Assembly: GCF_014905555.1 (NCBI RefSeq) | Contig: NZ_BNGS01000008.1 | Coordinates: forward strand, 62,001 to 126,000 | Source: Streptomyces sp. Y2F8-2 | GTDB taxonomy: Bacteria > Actinomycetota > Actinomycetes > Streptomycetales > Streptomycetaceae | Length of the DNA stretch: 64,000 nt | Direction: 5' to 3' | In this document: one piece after another, positions 8,356-16,500 of the stretch | How positions within the stretch are numbered: position 1 is the stretch's first letter | How the letters are laid out: each line of letters opens with the position of its first letter | Position numbers and translations under genes: made by a program | The notes under the pieces: generated by a model | Told to the model about the DNA's origin: nothing | Seen by the model: the letters and a program-made list of their open reading frames with translations, nothing else | Database searches by the model: none

Positions 8356-9285
8356 TCAGGCGCGACCGCGGGTCGTACGGCGCCGGGCGGCGACCGCGAT
8401 GCCCGCACCGGCCGCGACGAGGGCCGCCGCGCCCGCGGCGATCGGCAGCGCGGTGCTGCCGCCACCGGTCTCGGCGAGGCCGCCGGGCGGGGTGGACGTG
8501 CCGCCGTTCGGGGTGGGCGCCGGAGGCGTGCTCGACTCGCCGGTGGCGGGCGGGGTCGAGACGGAGGCGGACGGAGAGGCAGGCGTCGCCGGGGTGACCG
8601 GGGCCGACGCGGGCGGCGTGGTGGCCGGGGCCGACGCGGGCGGGGTGGTGGCCGGGGTGCTCGGCGGCTGGGCCGTGCAGTCCTTCGTACCGCCGTTCCA
8701 GGACGCGATCAGCTTGTCCTTGATGACCGGGCGGTCCGGGCCCTTGGGCACGTCACCGTGCTCGAAGCCGTCCTGCGCGCCGAGGTTCCCGTCGAACTTG
8801 ACCTTGCCCCGGTAGAGGTCGATCTGCGCGAAGCAGCCGGCGTCCGGCACGGAGATGTCGAGGGAGTCGGTCTCGCCCTGCTTCACCGTCACCGAGTCGA
8901 AGTCGTGGAAGACCTGCAGCCCGGACGTGTTGAAGGTGGCGCCGTGCGTGCGGTACGAGGCGAGGGAGGCGGTGCAGGTCGCCGCGTCGCCCGCGGCACG
9001 CACCTTGATGTGGACCTTGCCGTCCTCGGTGGGCTTCAGGTTCTGGTCGTCCACCCGGACGGAGTCGGTGAACGCGTTTCCGTCCAGGGAGAACTGGCAG
9101 TGGTCGGCCTCGGTGACGGTGCCAGGCCCGTTCCCGGACGCGTACGCGCGGCTCCCCTGGTCCCAGCCGCCACCACCGGGCGTACCCGAGGCCCAGGCGG
9201 CACCCCCGGTGACGGCGGTGAGGGTGAGCGCCGCGGCGCCCGCCCCCAGCAGACGGCGCACGGTGACACGTCTCGTGTCGGACAT
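8356..9285 (-). CDS. Sortase-anchored surface protein with LAETG signal
   Basis: This 309-aa secreted protein has a twin-arginine-flavoured signal (RRVTVRRLLGAGAAALTLTAV). A beta-rich domain with two cysteines follows at about residues 35-190, then a Pro/Ala/Thr-rich wall-spanning region with repeated APATTPPAS-type units. The C-terminus is a complete sorting signal: LAETG, a hydrophobic helix (ALPIAAGAAALVAAGAGIAV) and RRRTTRGRA. LAxTG signals are substrates of Streptomyces class E sortases, so it should be linked to peptidoglycan. The ATG at 9285 is chosen for its GGGGGA element; an ATG 12 nt upstream lacks one. Ligand and role are unknown. Confidence 0.85.
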   Translation of the reverse strand: MSDTRRVTVRRLLGAGAAALTLTAVTGGAAWASGTPGGGGWDQGSRAYASGNGPGTVTEADHCQFSLDGNAFTDSVRVDDQNLKPTEDGKVHIKVRAAGDAATCTASLASYRTHGATFNTSGLQVFHDFDSVTVKQGETDSLDISVPDAGCFAQIDLYRGKVKFDGNLGAQDGFEHGDVPKGPDRPVIKDKLIASWNGGTKDCTAQPPSTPATTPPASAPATTPPASAPVTPATPASPSASVSTPPATGESSTPPAPTPNGGTSTPPGGLAETGGGSTALPIAAGAAALVAAGAGIAVAARRRTTRGRA

Positions 9286-9537
9286 TCGGTCCCCCATCTT
9301 GACGGGCCGGACCCGGCCGACGGCAGCGGGCAGCACGAAGCCGCCGGGACCGTGGCCGGGAAGAAAGTGGTCGAGAGAAACAAGCGGCTCTTTCGTCACA
9401 TGAGCCAGCGCGAGCACATATTCGATCACGGTGACGACACTGTCAACCTCGTTGAAACCACCACGAGTTCAGAATGCGATCACGTTTCGGCCACATCAGG
9501 AATGACACGATCCGCTAGGCGGCGGAATCGCGCGAGA

Positions 9538-9569
9538 AGCACCCGCCCCGCGGCGCTCGTCCGGGTGCT
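9538..9569 (-). terminator. Hairpin just after the nickel permease gene
   Basis: AGCACCCG (9538-9545) and CGGGTGCT (9562-9569) form an 8-bp stem with a 16-nt loop, overlapping the last base of the permease stop codon. It is a moderate terminator candidate. Confidence 0.45.
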
Positions 9570-10690
9570 CACTCCACCGCCTGTTCCACCGGCTGCGGCT
9601 CCGGCCGGGCCAGTCCCGCCGTCCACTTCTCCTCGATGCGGCCGACCTTCCACACCACCAGCGCGAGCACCCAGGTGGCGAAGAAGAGGCCGACGATCAC
9701 GAAGCCCAGGGTGTTGAGGTCGACGCCGGCGATCCAGTCCCAGAAGGCCCCGTGCAGGCCGAGCTTCTCGGCGAGCAGGCCGAGCAGTTCCGTCGTGCCG
9801 ATGATCAGTGCCACGGCCACGGACAGGCCCGTGATGGTGAGGTTGTAGTAGACCTTGCGGACCGGCTTGGAGAACGCCCACCCGTACGCGAAGTTCATGA
9901 ACGACCCGTCGATCGTGTCGAGCAGCGACATGCCGGCCGCGAACAGGACGGGCAGGCACAGAATCGCGTACCAGGGCAGCCCGGAGGCCGCACCCGAGCC
10001 GGCCAGGACGAGGAGCGCGATCTCCGTCGCCGTGTCGAAGCCGAGGCCGAAGAGCAGGCCCAGCGGGTACATCTGCCACGGCTTGGTGATCGACTTCATC
10101 ACGCGGCCGAGGAGTCGGTTCATGAAGCCGCGGTTGTTCAGCTGCTCCTCCAGCGCCACCTCGTCGAACTCGCCCGACCGCATCTGCCGGAACACCTTCC
10201 AGATGCCGGCCAGGATGACGAGGTTGATCGCGGCGATGACGTAGAGGAACGTGCCGGAGACCGTCGTGCCGATGAGGCCGGTCACGTCGTGCAGCTCGGA
10301 GTTGTCGTCGCGGACCGGTCCGGCCAGCGTCCTGACGCCGAGCGAGAGCGAGAGCGCCAGTCCGAAGACGACGCTGGAGTGGCCGAGCGAGAACCAGAAC
10401 CCGACCGACAGCGGCCGCTGCCCCTCGCTCATCAGCTTGCGGGTGGTGTTGTCGATCGCGGCGATGTGGTCCGCGTCGAACGCGTGCCGCATGCCGAGGG
10501 TGTACGCGGTCACGCCGATGCCGATGCCGAACGACTTCTCGCCGATGGTGTAGTGCTCGGGCGCGACGATCCCGACGAGCGTGAACCACCCGATGACGTG
10601 CAGGGCCAGGACGAACGCGGCCATGCCGCCCAGCCGGCCCCACTCCTGCCGCGTGATGGACAGGCGCATCCGGGAGGAGGACGGAGGCAT
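9569..10690 (-). CDS. Nickel/cobalt permease, HoxN/NixA (NiCoT) family
   Basis: This 373-aa integral membrane protein should import Ni2+ or Co2+ across the cell membrane. The NiCoT signature HAFDADHIAAIDN (about residues 62-74) is intact, as are FSLGHSSVV and LGFDTATEIALL in later helices. Eight or so transmembrane segments are visible, with a charged cytoplasmic loop in the middle, as usual for the family. ATG 10690 is the first start compatible with the N-terminus; ATG 10669 is also possible. No hydrogenase or urease gene is nearby, so imported nickel may serve urease or Ni-superoxide dismutase encoded elsewhere. A candidate Nur box lies 61 bp upstream. Confidence 0.9.
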   Translation of the reverse strand: MPPSSSRMRLSITRQEWGRLGGMAAFVLALHVIGWFTLVGIVAPEHYTIGEKSFGIGIGVTAYTLGMRHAFDADHIAAIDNTTRKLMSEGQRPLSVGFWFSLGHSSVVFGLALSLSLGVRTLAGPVRDDNSELHDVTGLIGTTVSGTFLYVIAAINLVILAGIWKVFRQMRSGEFDEVALEEQLNNRGFMNRLLGRVMKSITKPWQMYPLGLLFGLGFDTATEIALLVLAGSGAASGLPWYAILCLPVLFAAGMSLLDTIDGSFMNFAYGWAFSKPVRKVYYNLTITGLSVAVALIIGTTELLGLLAEKLGLHGAFWDWIAGVDLNTLGFVIVGLFFATWVLALVVWKVGRIEEKWTAGLARPEPQPVEQAVE

Positions 10691-10750
10691 GGAGTGGGGC
10701 CTTTCTGCTCTGGGTGCTGCGCGACCCACTTTCATGCAGCCGAGTTCTAC

Positions 10751-10767
10751 TTGCAAGAAAGTCGCAG
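10751..10767. promoter_or_regulatory. Candidate Nur (nickel-responsive) box
   Basis: TTGCAA-GAAAG-TCGCAG matches the Streptomyces Nur box pattern (TTGCAA, 5-nt spacer, TTGCAA) with one perfect half and one 4/6 half. It lies 61-77 bp upstream of a nickel permease gene, where nickel-bound Nur would repress uptake. The match is by eye against the remembered consensus. Confidence 0.5.
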
Positions 10768-10800
10768 TAAAGCCTGCGCGGCCGCCCGGCCACGCGGCAC

Positions 10801-11079
10801 CTAGCCCATCCGCTCCACGGCCTCCTTCGCCTCCTTCAGATCGGCCCCGGTGATCTCGCGGTACACCTTGATGGCCTGGATGTTCTTGCCGTCCCGCAGC
10901 AGGGCGGCGACCCGCTCCAGGTCCGGGTCGCCCTGGTGGAGCCCCAAGCGGTCGAGGACCAGGTCGAGTTTCCGCTCGACCCGGGCCATCCGGCGATCGG
11001 TCCGTTTGATCCTCGCCTCGACCCCCGCGAAACCGGCCAGGAGCAGGGCGAACACCATTAAAAAGATCAGCATGTCCAT
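10801..11079 (-). CDS. Small membrane protein with ribosomal L7/L12-like C-terminus; contains a TTA codon
   Basis: This 92-aa protein has one N-terminal transmembrane helix (LIFLMVFALLLAGFAGV), a charged coiled-coil-like stretch (RIKRTDRRMARVERKLDLV), and a C-terminal segment. That segment (NIQAIKVYREITGADLKEAKEAVE) resembles the helix-rich half of the L7/L12 C-terminal domain. It is not the ribosomal stalk protein, because the dimerisation domain is replaced by a membrane anchor. Codon 7 is TTA (11059-11061), the only TTA I find in any real gene in this window. TTA codons make translation depend on the bldA tRNA in Streptomyces, so expression may be limited to late growth. The start could also be ATG 11088. 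Confidence 0.75.
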   Translation of the reverse strand: MDMLIFLMVFALLLAGFAGVEARIKRTDRRMARVERKLDLVLDRLGLHQGDPDLERVAALLRDGKNIQAIKVYREITGADLKEAKEAVERMG

Positions 11080-11221
11080 GCCCGGCATCCTAGGAGCGGG
11101 CCTCAGCGGAAGTGCGGCCGGACGCGCGGGACGTCCCGGTGCGGTCGCTCACACGGCACCCGGCACCTCGAACGGTCCCCCACCGCTGGCCCGCCGTCCG
11201 CCCCGGCCCCAAGCTGGCCGC

Positions 11222-13066
11222 ATGGACGCCCCGCCCCGTGACGGCCTGCCGCCCTTCGAGGACCGGACCGACCTCGAGAACGCCGACCGCGGTTTCGTCG
11301 CCGCCCTGGAGCCGGGCGTGGTGACCGACCGGGACGGGCGGGTGGTGTGGGACGCGGACGCGTACCGGTTCCTGGACGAGGAGTGCCCCGGCACCGCGCA
11401 TCCGAGCCTGTGGCGGCAGTCGCAGCTGTGCGCGCGGCAGGGGCTGTACGAGGTGTGCGAGGGCGTCTACCAGGTCCGCGGCCTTGACCTGGCCAACATG
11501 ACGCTCGTCGAGGGCCGTGCCGGCGTCGTCGTCGTCGACCCGCTCATCTCCGCCGAGTGCGCGGCGGCCGCCCTCGCCCTGTACCGGCGGCACCGCGGTG
11601 AGCGGCCCGTGACCGCGCTGATCTACACCCACTCCCACGTCGACCACTTCGGGGGCGCCCGCGGGGTGCTGCCGCGCGAGGCGGAGGCGGGCGTCCCGGT
11701 GCTCGCGCCGGCCGGGTTCCTTCAGCACGCGGTCAGCGAGAACGTGTACGCGGGGCCCGCGATGTCCCGCCGCGCCGGCTTCATGTACGGCGAACGGCTG
11801 GCGAAGGCGCCCGACGGGCAGATCGGCACAGGCCTCGGCCTCGCCATGTCCACCGGCACGGTCACCCTCGTCCCGCCGACCGTCCACATCACCCGCACCG
11901 GGCAGACGGAGACCGTGGACGGCGTGCGCATCCTGTTCCAGCTGACGCCGGGCACCGAGGCTCCGGCCGAGATGAACTTCCTCTTCACCGAGCAACGCGC
12001 CCTGTGCCTGGCGGAGAACGTCACCCACACCCTGCACAACATCCTGACCCTGCGCGGCGCCGTCGTCCGGGACGCCCGCCTCTGGTCCCGCTACCTCGAC
12101 GAGGCCATCGACTTCTTCGGCGACGGCTACGACGTGGCCTTCGCCTCCCACCACTGGCCGACCTGGGGGCACGAGAGCGTCGTACGCCTGCTGGCGGAGC
12201 AGCGCGACCTGTACGCGTATCTGCACGACCAGACGCTCCGGCTGCTCAACAGCGGTCTGACCGGCCCGGAGATCGCGGAGGAGCTGCGGCTGCCGCCCGT
12301 GCTGGAGGACGCCTGGCACGCACGCGGCTACTACGGGTCCCTCAGCCACAACGTCAAGGCCGTCTACCAGCGCTACCTGGGCTGGTACGACGGCAACCCC
12401 GCCCACCTGTGGGAGCACCCGCCGGTCGCCCTCGCGCGGCGGTACGTGGAGGTGGCGGGCGGTCCGGAGGCGACGCTCGCGGCGGCCCGACGGTACGTGG
12501 AGGCCGGTGACCTGCGCTTCGCCGCGACCCTGCTCAACCACCTCGTCTTCGCCGACCCGGGCGACGAGGAGGCGAAGCAGACCCTGGCAGGGGTGTACGA
12601 ACGCCTCGGGTACGGCGCCGAGAACGGGCCCTGGCGGAACATCTACCTGACCGGCGCCCTGGAACTGCGCGAGGGGGCGAGCGCCCCGGCCGTCACCCCG
12701 GACACGCCCGAGCTCACCTCGGAACTGACCGTGAGCATGCTCCTCGACGCCCTCGCGGTGCGCATCGACGGGCCGCGCGCGGCCCAGGAGCCACGCCTGA
12801 TCATCGACCTGGTGGTGATCGACGAGGACCGACGCCACCGGATCAACCTCGAGCACGGCGCGCTCACCCACCGCGGCATGCCGCTGCACCGCACCCCGAA
12901 GCCGCACGCGGGACTGACGCTCACCCTGACCCGCCCCGAACTGCTCGGCCTGCTCGCGGGCCACGGCCTCGCCGGCATCGAGACGGAAGGGGACCGGGGC
13001 CTGCTCAAGCGCCTGTTCTCCTACGTCTCCCGGCCGGACCGGGGGTTCCCGATCGTCACCCCGTAG
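11222..13066 (+). CDS. Alkyl sulfatase (SdsA/YjcS-type metallo-beta-lactamase fold)
   Basis: This 614-aa enzyme should hydrolyse primary alkyl sulfates to alcohol and sulfate. The N-terminal metallo-beta-lactamase domain has the dinuclear zinc motif THSHVDHFGG (about residue 140), downstream ligand regions AENVTHTLHNI and ASHHWPTWG, and the family stretch YYGSLSHNVKAVYQRYLGWYDG. A central helical dimerisation domain (about 390-500) and a C-terminal SCP2-like domain (about 500-614) complete the usual three-domain layout and length. No signal peptide is visible, so it is probably cytoplasmic. The ATG at 11222 has no clear Shine-Dalgarno sequence. It converges with the HTH-TPR gene, with only 16 bp between stops. 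Confidence 0.9.
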   Translation: MDAPPRDGLPPFEDRTDLENADRGFVAALEPGVVTDRDGRVVWDADAYRFLDEECPGTAHPSLWRQSQLCARQGLYEVCEGVYQVRGLDLANMTLVEGRAGVVVVDPLISAECAAAALALYRRHRGERPVTALIYTHSHVDHFGGARGVLPREAEAGVPVLAPAGFLQHAVSENVYAGPAMSRRAGFMYGERLAKAPDGQIGTGLGLAMSTGTVTLVPPTVHITRTGQTETVDGVRILFQLTPGTEAPAEMNFLFTEQRALCLAENVTHTLHNILTLRGAVVRDARLWSRYLDEAIDFFGDGYDVAFASHHWPTWGHESVVRLLAEQRDLYAYLHDQTLRLLNSGLTGPEIAEELRLPPVLEDAWHARGYYGSLSHNVKAVYQRYLGWYDGNPAHLWEHPPVALARRYVEVAGGPEATLAAARRYVEAGDLRFAATLLNHLVFADPGDEEAKQTLAGVYERLGYGAENGPWRNIYLTGALELREGASAPAVTPDTPELTSELTVSMLLDALAVRIDGPRAAQEPRLIIDLVVIDEDRRHRINLEHGALTHRGMPLHRTPKPHAGLTLTLTRPELLGLLAGHGLAGIETEGDRGLLKRLFSYVSRPDRGFPIVTP

Positions 13067-13082
13067 ACAGGGCCCAGGGCTG

Positions 13083-14426
13083 TCACAGCGGCGGCTGGGC
13101 GGGGGCCGGGCCGAGGGTCGTCGTGCCGGGCGCGGTGCGGTGGCCGAGTCCGGTGCGGTAGGCGTCCAGGGCGGCCTCCACCCGGCCGGTGCGGCGCAAC
13201 AGATCGCCGAGCAGCCGGCACAGGTCCGCGAGGTCGCCCGCGGCGCCCGCCCGTTCCAGCAGGCTGAGCGCGCGCACGTAGTGCTCCTCGGCTGCCTCCG
13301 TGTCGCGCCCGTCCTCGGCGATGATGCCGAGGAGACGGTGCGCGGCGGCGGAGTGCACCGCGCCGCGCTCGGGTCCGATGTCACCGAGGACGTCGCGCAG
13401 CAGCCGAGCGGCCTCGGCGGACCTGCCGCGCCGGTGCAGCACGTCCGCCAGCTCGACCGCGACCTGGCTGCTGTAGAGGGCGGCCCGCTTCTCCGACAGC
13501 ATGGCGAGGGCTTCGCGCAACTCGCGCTCCGCACGCTCCAGTTCGCCGTTCTGCGCGTACAGATAGCCGCGCATCCAGTGGCAGTTGGCCAGCTCGGTGC
13601 GGATCTGCAGCTGCCGGTACAGCTCGGCGGCCTTGGCGAGGTTGGAGTCCGCCTCGGCCAGGCGCCCCTCGGCCAGCAGCGTACGCGCCACGGAACGGTG
13701 CATGCGGGCCACCAGGGCCGGGTCCTGGACCTGGGACGCCAGCGCGAGGGCGAACTCGGCCGCCTGAGCCGCCCTGGCGTGCGCTCCCATGTCCATGTAC
13801 GGGCCGATGGCGCTCGCGTAGAGCAGCAGCAGGGCGTCCGGATCGTGCAGTCCCGAGCGGTTCAGCTCGTCGAGGGTGGTCTCCAGCAGGTAGCAGGCGT
13901 AACGGAGTTCACCGGCGAGGTAGTGCGAGACGGCACGGCCGCGCAGTGCCGGGACGCGGGCCGGCAGCGGTGCGTCGTGCAGGCACTTCTCGGCCCGCTC
14001 GAAGTACTGCCGCCCCGCGACCAGGTCGCCCAGCTCCATCGCGCACTCGCCGAGCCCCAGCAGGGCGGCGGCCCGCTCGGCGGTGAGCCCGTGCTCCTCG
14101 GCCTCGGCCAGCAGCGCGGCGTACTGCTCGGCGGCCACCTCGGCCTCACCGGTGGCGAGGGTGCGCTGGGCGTCGGTGAGCCTGAGCCGCAGCCCGGTGG
14201 CGAGGTGGGCCGGACGCCCGGTGGCCAGCTCGTCGAACGCGACCCCGAGCCGCTCGGCGAGATGCCTGAGCGCCTCGTCGGAGGGGCGGACCCGGCCGGC
14301 CTCCAGGGTGGAGATGTACGCGGGCGTGTAGGCCGGCTCGGCCAACTGCCGCTGGGTCAGTCCGCGTTCCCGCCGCAGCCGCTGCACCCTGCGCCCGATG
14401 GTCTCCGGGTCGTCCCGCTCCGCCAT
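13083..14426 (-). CDS. HTH (XRE-type) transcriptional regulator with TPR-like repeats
   Basis: This protein of about 447 aa has an N-terminal Cro/C1-type helix-turn-helix (IGRRVQRLRRERGLTQRQLA, then YISTLEAGRVRPSDEALRHL, about residues 9-65). The rest is at least seven tetratricopeptide-like helical hairpins (for example ALLGLGECAMELGDLVAGR, GAAGDLADLCRLLGDLL). That layout is common in actinobacterial regulators that sense a ligand or peptide through the TPR scaffold. ATG 14426 gives the usual N-terminus, but ATG 14435 and 14438 are equally open and none has a good ribosome site. An inverted repeat right at the start (14443-14456) may be its own operator. Confidence 0.85.
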   Translation of the reverse strand: MAERDDPETIGRRVQRLRRERGLTQRQLAEPAYTPAYISTLEAGRVRPSDEALRHLAERLGVAFDELATGRPAHLATGLRLRLTDAQRTLATGEAEVAAEQYAALLAEAEEHGLTAERAAALLGLGECAMELGDLVAGRQYFERAEKCLHDAPLPARVPALRGRAVSHYLAGELRYACYLLETTLDELNRSGLHDPDALLLLYASAIGPYMDMGAHARAAQAAEFALALASQVQDPALVARMHRSVARTLLAEGRLAEADSNLAKAAELYRQLQIRTELANCHWMRGYLYAQNGELERAERELREALAMLSEKRAALYSSQVAVELADVLHRRGRSAEAARLLRDVLGDIGPERGAVHSAAAHRLLGIIAEDGRDTEAAEEHYVRALSLLERAGAAGDLADLCRLLGDLLRRTGRVEAALDAYRTGLGHRTAPGTTTLGPAPAQPPL

Positions 14427-14442
14427 GGGATTCATCATGCCA

Positions 14443-14456
14443 GTAAGCCCACTTAC
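14443..14456. promoter_or_regulatory. Inverted repeat at the HTH regulator start
   Basis: GTAAG-CCCA-CTTAC has 5-bp perfect arms. It lies 5-30 bp upstream of the candidate starts of the HTH-TPR regulator, in an AT-richer patch, and would suit autoregulation. Confidence 0.35.
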
Positions 14457-14559
14457 CAATGAGCAGTTACTGACTACTCGTCAACCTTCTGTCGGCACAT
14501 GCCAACCGGTCTGATCCTCTTCCCCGGCACCCGCCCCAGCCCCTAGCTTGGAAGAGGCA

Positions 14560-14575
14560 TTAAACGTGCTTAATC
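14560..14575. promoter_or_regulatory. AT-rich inverted repeat, possible operator
   Basis: ATTAA-ACGTGC-TTAAT has 5-bp perfect arms. It stands out in GC-rich DNA and lies about 30 bp before the GTG start of a small secreted ORF. A TAGCTT hexamer (14545-14550), a possible -10, lies just upstream. Confidence 0.3.
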
Positions 14576-14603
14576 CGCGGTTGTCATTGCGAGGTCGGTT
14601 GCC

Positions 14604-14810
14604 GTGCCCCCACGCCCTTCCGTGCACCACGGACACATATCCGCGCGTCGCGTCAGAGGGTTCGGCGCGGCCGTCGTCGCCGTGGCCGCCCTGGTCACCG
14701 CCGCCAACGCGGGCCCGGCCCGGGCCGCGGAACCCCGGCAGCCGCTCCCCGCACAGGCGGCCCCCCGTGGGCTCACTCACCCCGGAGACATCCCGGGCCG
14801 CCTACGCTGA
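14604..14810 (+). CDS. Small secreted protein or truncated remnant, 68 aa
   Basis: A GTG start with GAGG at 14591-14594 opens a 68-aa frame. It has a good signal peptide: SARRVRG, then FGAAVVAVAALVTAANAG, and a likely cleavage at ARA-AEP. Only about 25 residues (Pro/Gln-rich) would remain after cleavage. It lies directly upstream of a clearly broken amidohydrolase gene. It may therefore be a leftover N-terminus of a longer exported protein rather than a functional small gene. Confidence 0.4.
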   Translation: MPPRPSVHHGHISARRVRGFGAAVVAVAALVTAANAGPARAAEPRQPLPAQAAPRGLTHPGDIPGRLR

Positions 14811-14814
14811 CCCC

Positions 14815-15027
14815 GTGAGCTCCCCCGCCGCACGCACCGCGCCGGACCTCACCGCCGACATCCCGCTCGCCGACCCGGCGGACTGCCACCGGATCCTGCA
14901 CCGCCATCCCGAGCTGTCCCGGCGCGGGCACCGGACCGCGGGAAAGCCCGCCGACCGGCTGCGCGCGGCCCGGGTACGCGACGACCGAGTCGGGGGCGCC
15001 GGCCCACTTGCCGGTGGCATGCTCTGA
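14815..15027 (+). pseudogene. N-terminal remnant of an M20-type amidohydrolase
   Basis: A GTG start at 14815 reads 70 aa containing ADCHRILHRHPELS and GHRTAGKPADRLRAA. This corresponds to the start of M20 amidohydrolases (typically LHRHPELSFQEHRTA...), followed by VGGAGPLAGG and a stop. Functional members are about 400 aa long. The metal-binding and dimerisation parts are absent, and the convergent next gene ends 79 bp later, so most of the gene has been deleted. The remnant is read from pattern memory, not from an alignment. Confidence 0.55.
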
Positions 15028-15105
15028 GCCCGCTGACGACCCGACGGCTCCCACCGGGTCGCGTACGCGGCGAACGCGGCCCGGCCTTCCGGCGGCCGTC
15101 GGTCG

Positions 15106-16245
15106 CTACCCCGGCACGCGCTGCGACTGCCTGAGTTCCTCGAGGTGCTGACGGACGTGGCGGAGCGCTCCCTCACGGCGCCCCGGTACCCGTTCGCGCA
15201 ACTCCGCAAGGGCGGGGCCCAGTTCGCGGGCGCGGGCCGCGTCGGTCATGCGGCCCCACTGGTGGTGGGCGCGGTCGACGGCCGCCTCCACCGCCGGGTC
15301 CTCGGGGGACTGGCCGGCCGCGAGGCGGGCGGCGGCGACCGTCAGCCAGGTCTCGCAGCTGCGGCCCGCGTCGCCCGCGAGCATCGCGAGGTCGGCGCGG
15401 ACCTCCATCCAGTGCAGCGCCTCCTGCGAGCCGGGCCCGTGCTGCCGCAGCGCGGCCTGTTCCCACTGTGCGGCCAGCGCGGCGGCCTCCGTGTGCCGGC
15501 CGTCCTGGACGGCTGCAGTGAGGGCGGCGTGGGGGTCGGGGGGCGCGGCCGGATGAGGGGGTGGCGCGGGAACGGGCTGCAGGCTTCTCCGGACGGGAAG
15601 CTGCGCCGGCGGCTGGTACGGGGCGAGCAGTATGTCCCCCCGCGTGCCGTCGTCCGCGTAGGCCCGGGTCACCGCCTGGTGGTGGAGGGTGGCCGGGTCG
15701 GGGCGGTGGCCGCTGCGGAGCAGGGTCGCAACGGCCTTCATGTAGGTGGGGGTGGCGAGCGCGCGGCGCGGGGGCGGTGGGGCGACCCGGCCGTAGAGGG
15801 TGACGGCGGGGCCGCAGTCGGGCGCGACGCCGCGCAGGTGCTGCCAGGTCTCCGGATCCGCGTGCAGATCGGCGAACACGGTCGTCGCACCGGGCGGGCG
15901 CAGCCTCAGCTCCTCACGGAACCAGTGCCAGGGGAAGCCGGTGTAGCGGACGGTGGCCGGGGTGGTGCGGGCCAGCGCCAGGTGCGGCAGGTGCTGGCGG
16001 CGGTCGAGCTGGAGCTGCCCGGTGAGGAACACCGTCAGCGGGACGGGGGCGGCCGCGGCGGCCCGCAGCCGGGTGAGGACGGCCTGCGGCTCCAGCGGGT
16101 CGGCAAGTTCGACGACGTTCGCCGTGTCCGTGCCGGAGAGCACCGGCGGGGCGACGGCCGCGAGCACCGGAAGCACGGAGGCCGCGTCCACCAGGCATCC
16201 CTTGCCCGCCGGCGAGGCCGCGAGCAGCAGCACGGTTCCGGGCAT
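15106..16245 (-). CDS. Hypothetical protein, alpha/beta N-terminus plus helical C-terminus
   Basis: I do not recognise this 379-aa soluble protein. The first half (about residues 1-190) alternates hydrophobic strands and helices (GTVLLLAASPAGKGCLVDAA, VPLTVFLTGQLQL, TTVFADLHADPETWQHL) like an alpha/beta hydrolase or Rossmann-type fold. After a Pro-rich linker (about 215-240) comes a helical part (LTAAVQDGRHTEAAALAAQW, TWLTVAAARLAAGQSPED) resembling TPR-type repeats. The start at 16245 is set by GGGGGAGGGA upstream; ATG 16260 lies 15 nt earlier. It borders two gene remnants, so the patch is under little constraint, but this frame is intact and codes with normal composition. Confidence 0.7.
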   Translation of the reverse strand: MPGTVLLLAASPAGKGCLVDAASVLPVLAAVAPPVLSGTDTANVVELADPLEPQAVLTRLRAAAAAPVPLTVFLTGQLQLDRRQHLPHLALARTTPATVRYTGFPWHWFREELRLRPPGATTVFADLHADPETWQHLRGVAPDCGPAVTLYGRVAPPPPRRALATPTYMKAVATLLRSGHRPDPATLHHQAVTRAYADDGTRGDILLAPYQPPAQLPVRRSLQPVPAPPPHPAAPPDPHAALTAAVQDGRHTEAAALAAQWEQAALRQHGPGSQEALHWMEVRADLAMLAGDAGRSCETWLTVAAARLAAGQSPEDPAVEAAVDRAHHQWGRMTDAARARELGPALAELRERVPGRREGALRHVRQHLEELRQSQRVPG

Positions 16246-16321
16246 CGTTCCCTCCCCCATCGATGTACGTCAGCACCGTAACCTCTGCGCCTGCAAAGGG
16301 GCGACGGAGTCCGGCGAACGC

Positions 16322-16500
16322 TCAGCGGGCGACGGACGGGCGGGGCCGGACCGCGAAGATCGTCGTGTCGTCGGCCAGACGGCCGCGGCAGGGGGCAGGG
16401 TGCCGTCGCGCACCAGCGGGACCAGGCGGGCGGGGTCCGCCGCGCGCGGGTCCTCGGCCACCGGCGCGCGGGCCCAGCCGTGGGGTGTCCTCTCGCCGGC
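16322..16500 (-). pseudogene. Frameshifted C-terminal remnant of a protein phosphatase (PPM/SpoIIE type)
   Basis: One minus-strand frame reads GWARAPVAEDPRAADPARL and then LVPLVRDGTLPPA. The neighbouring frame continues with GRLADDTTIFAVRPRPSVAR and a stop at 16322. ADDTTIFAV at the very C-terminus is the typical last strand of PP2C/SpoIIE phosphatases (DDxT, metal-binding Asp). The two halves join only if a frameshift near 16385 is assumed. Nothing recognisable of the catalytic domain lies upstream, so this is a decayed tail. Confidence 0.4.
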
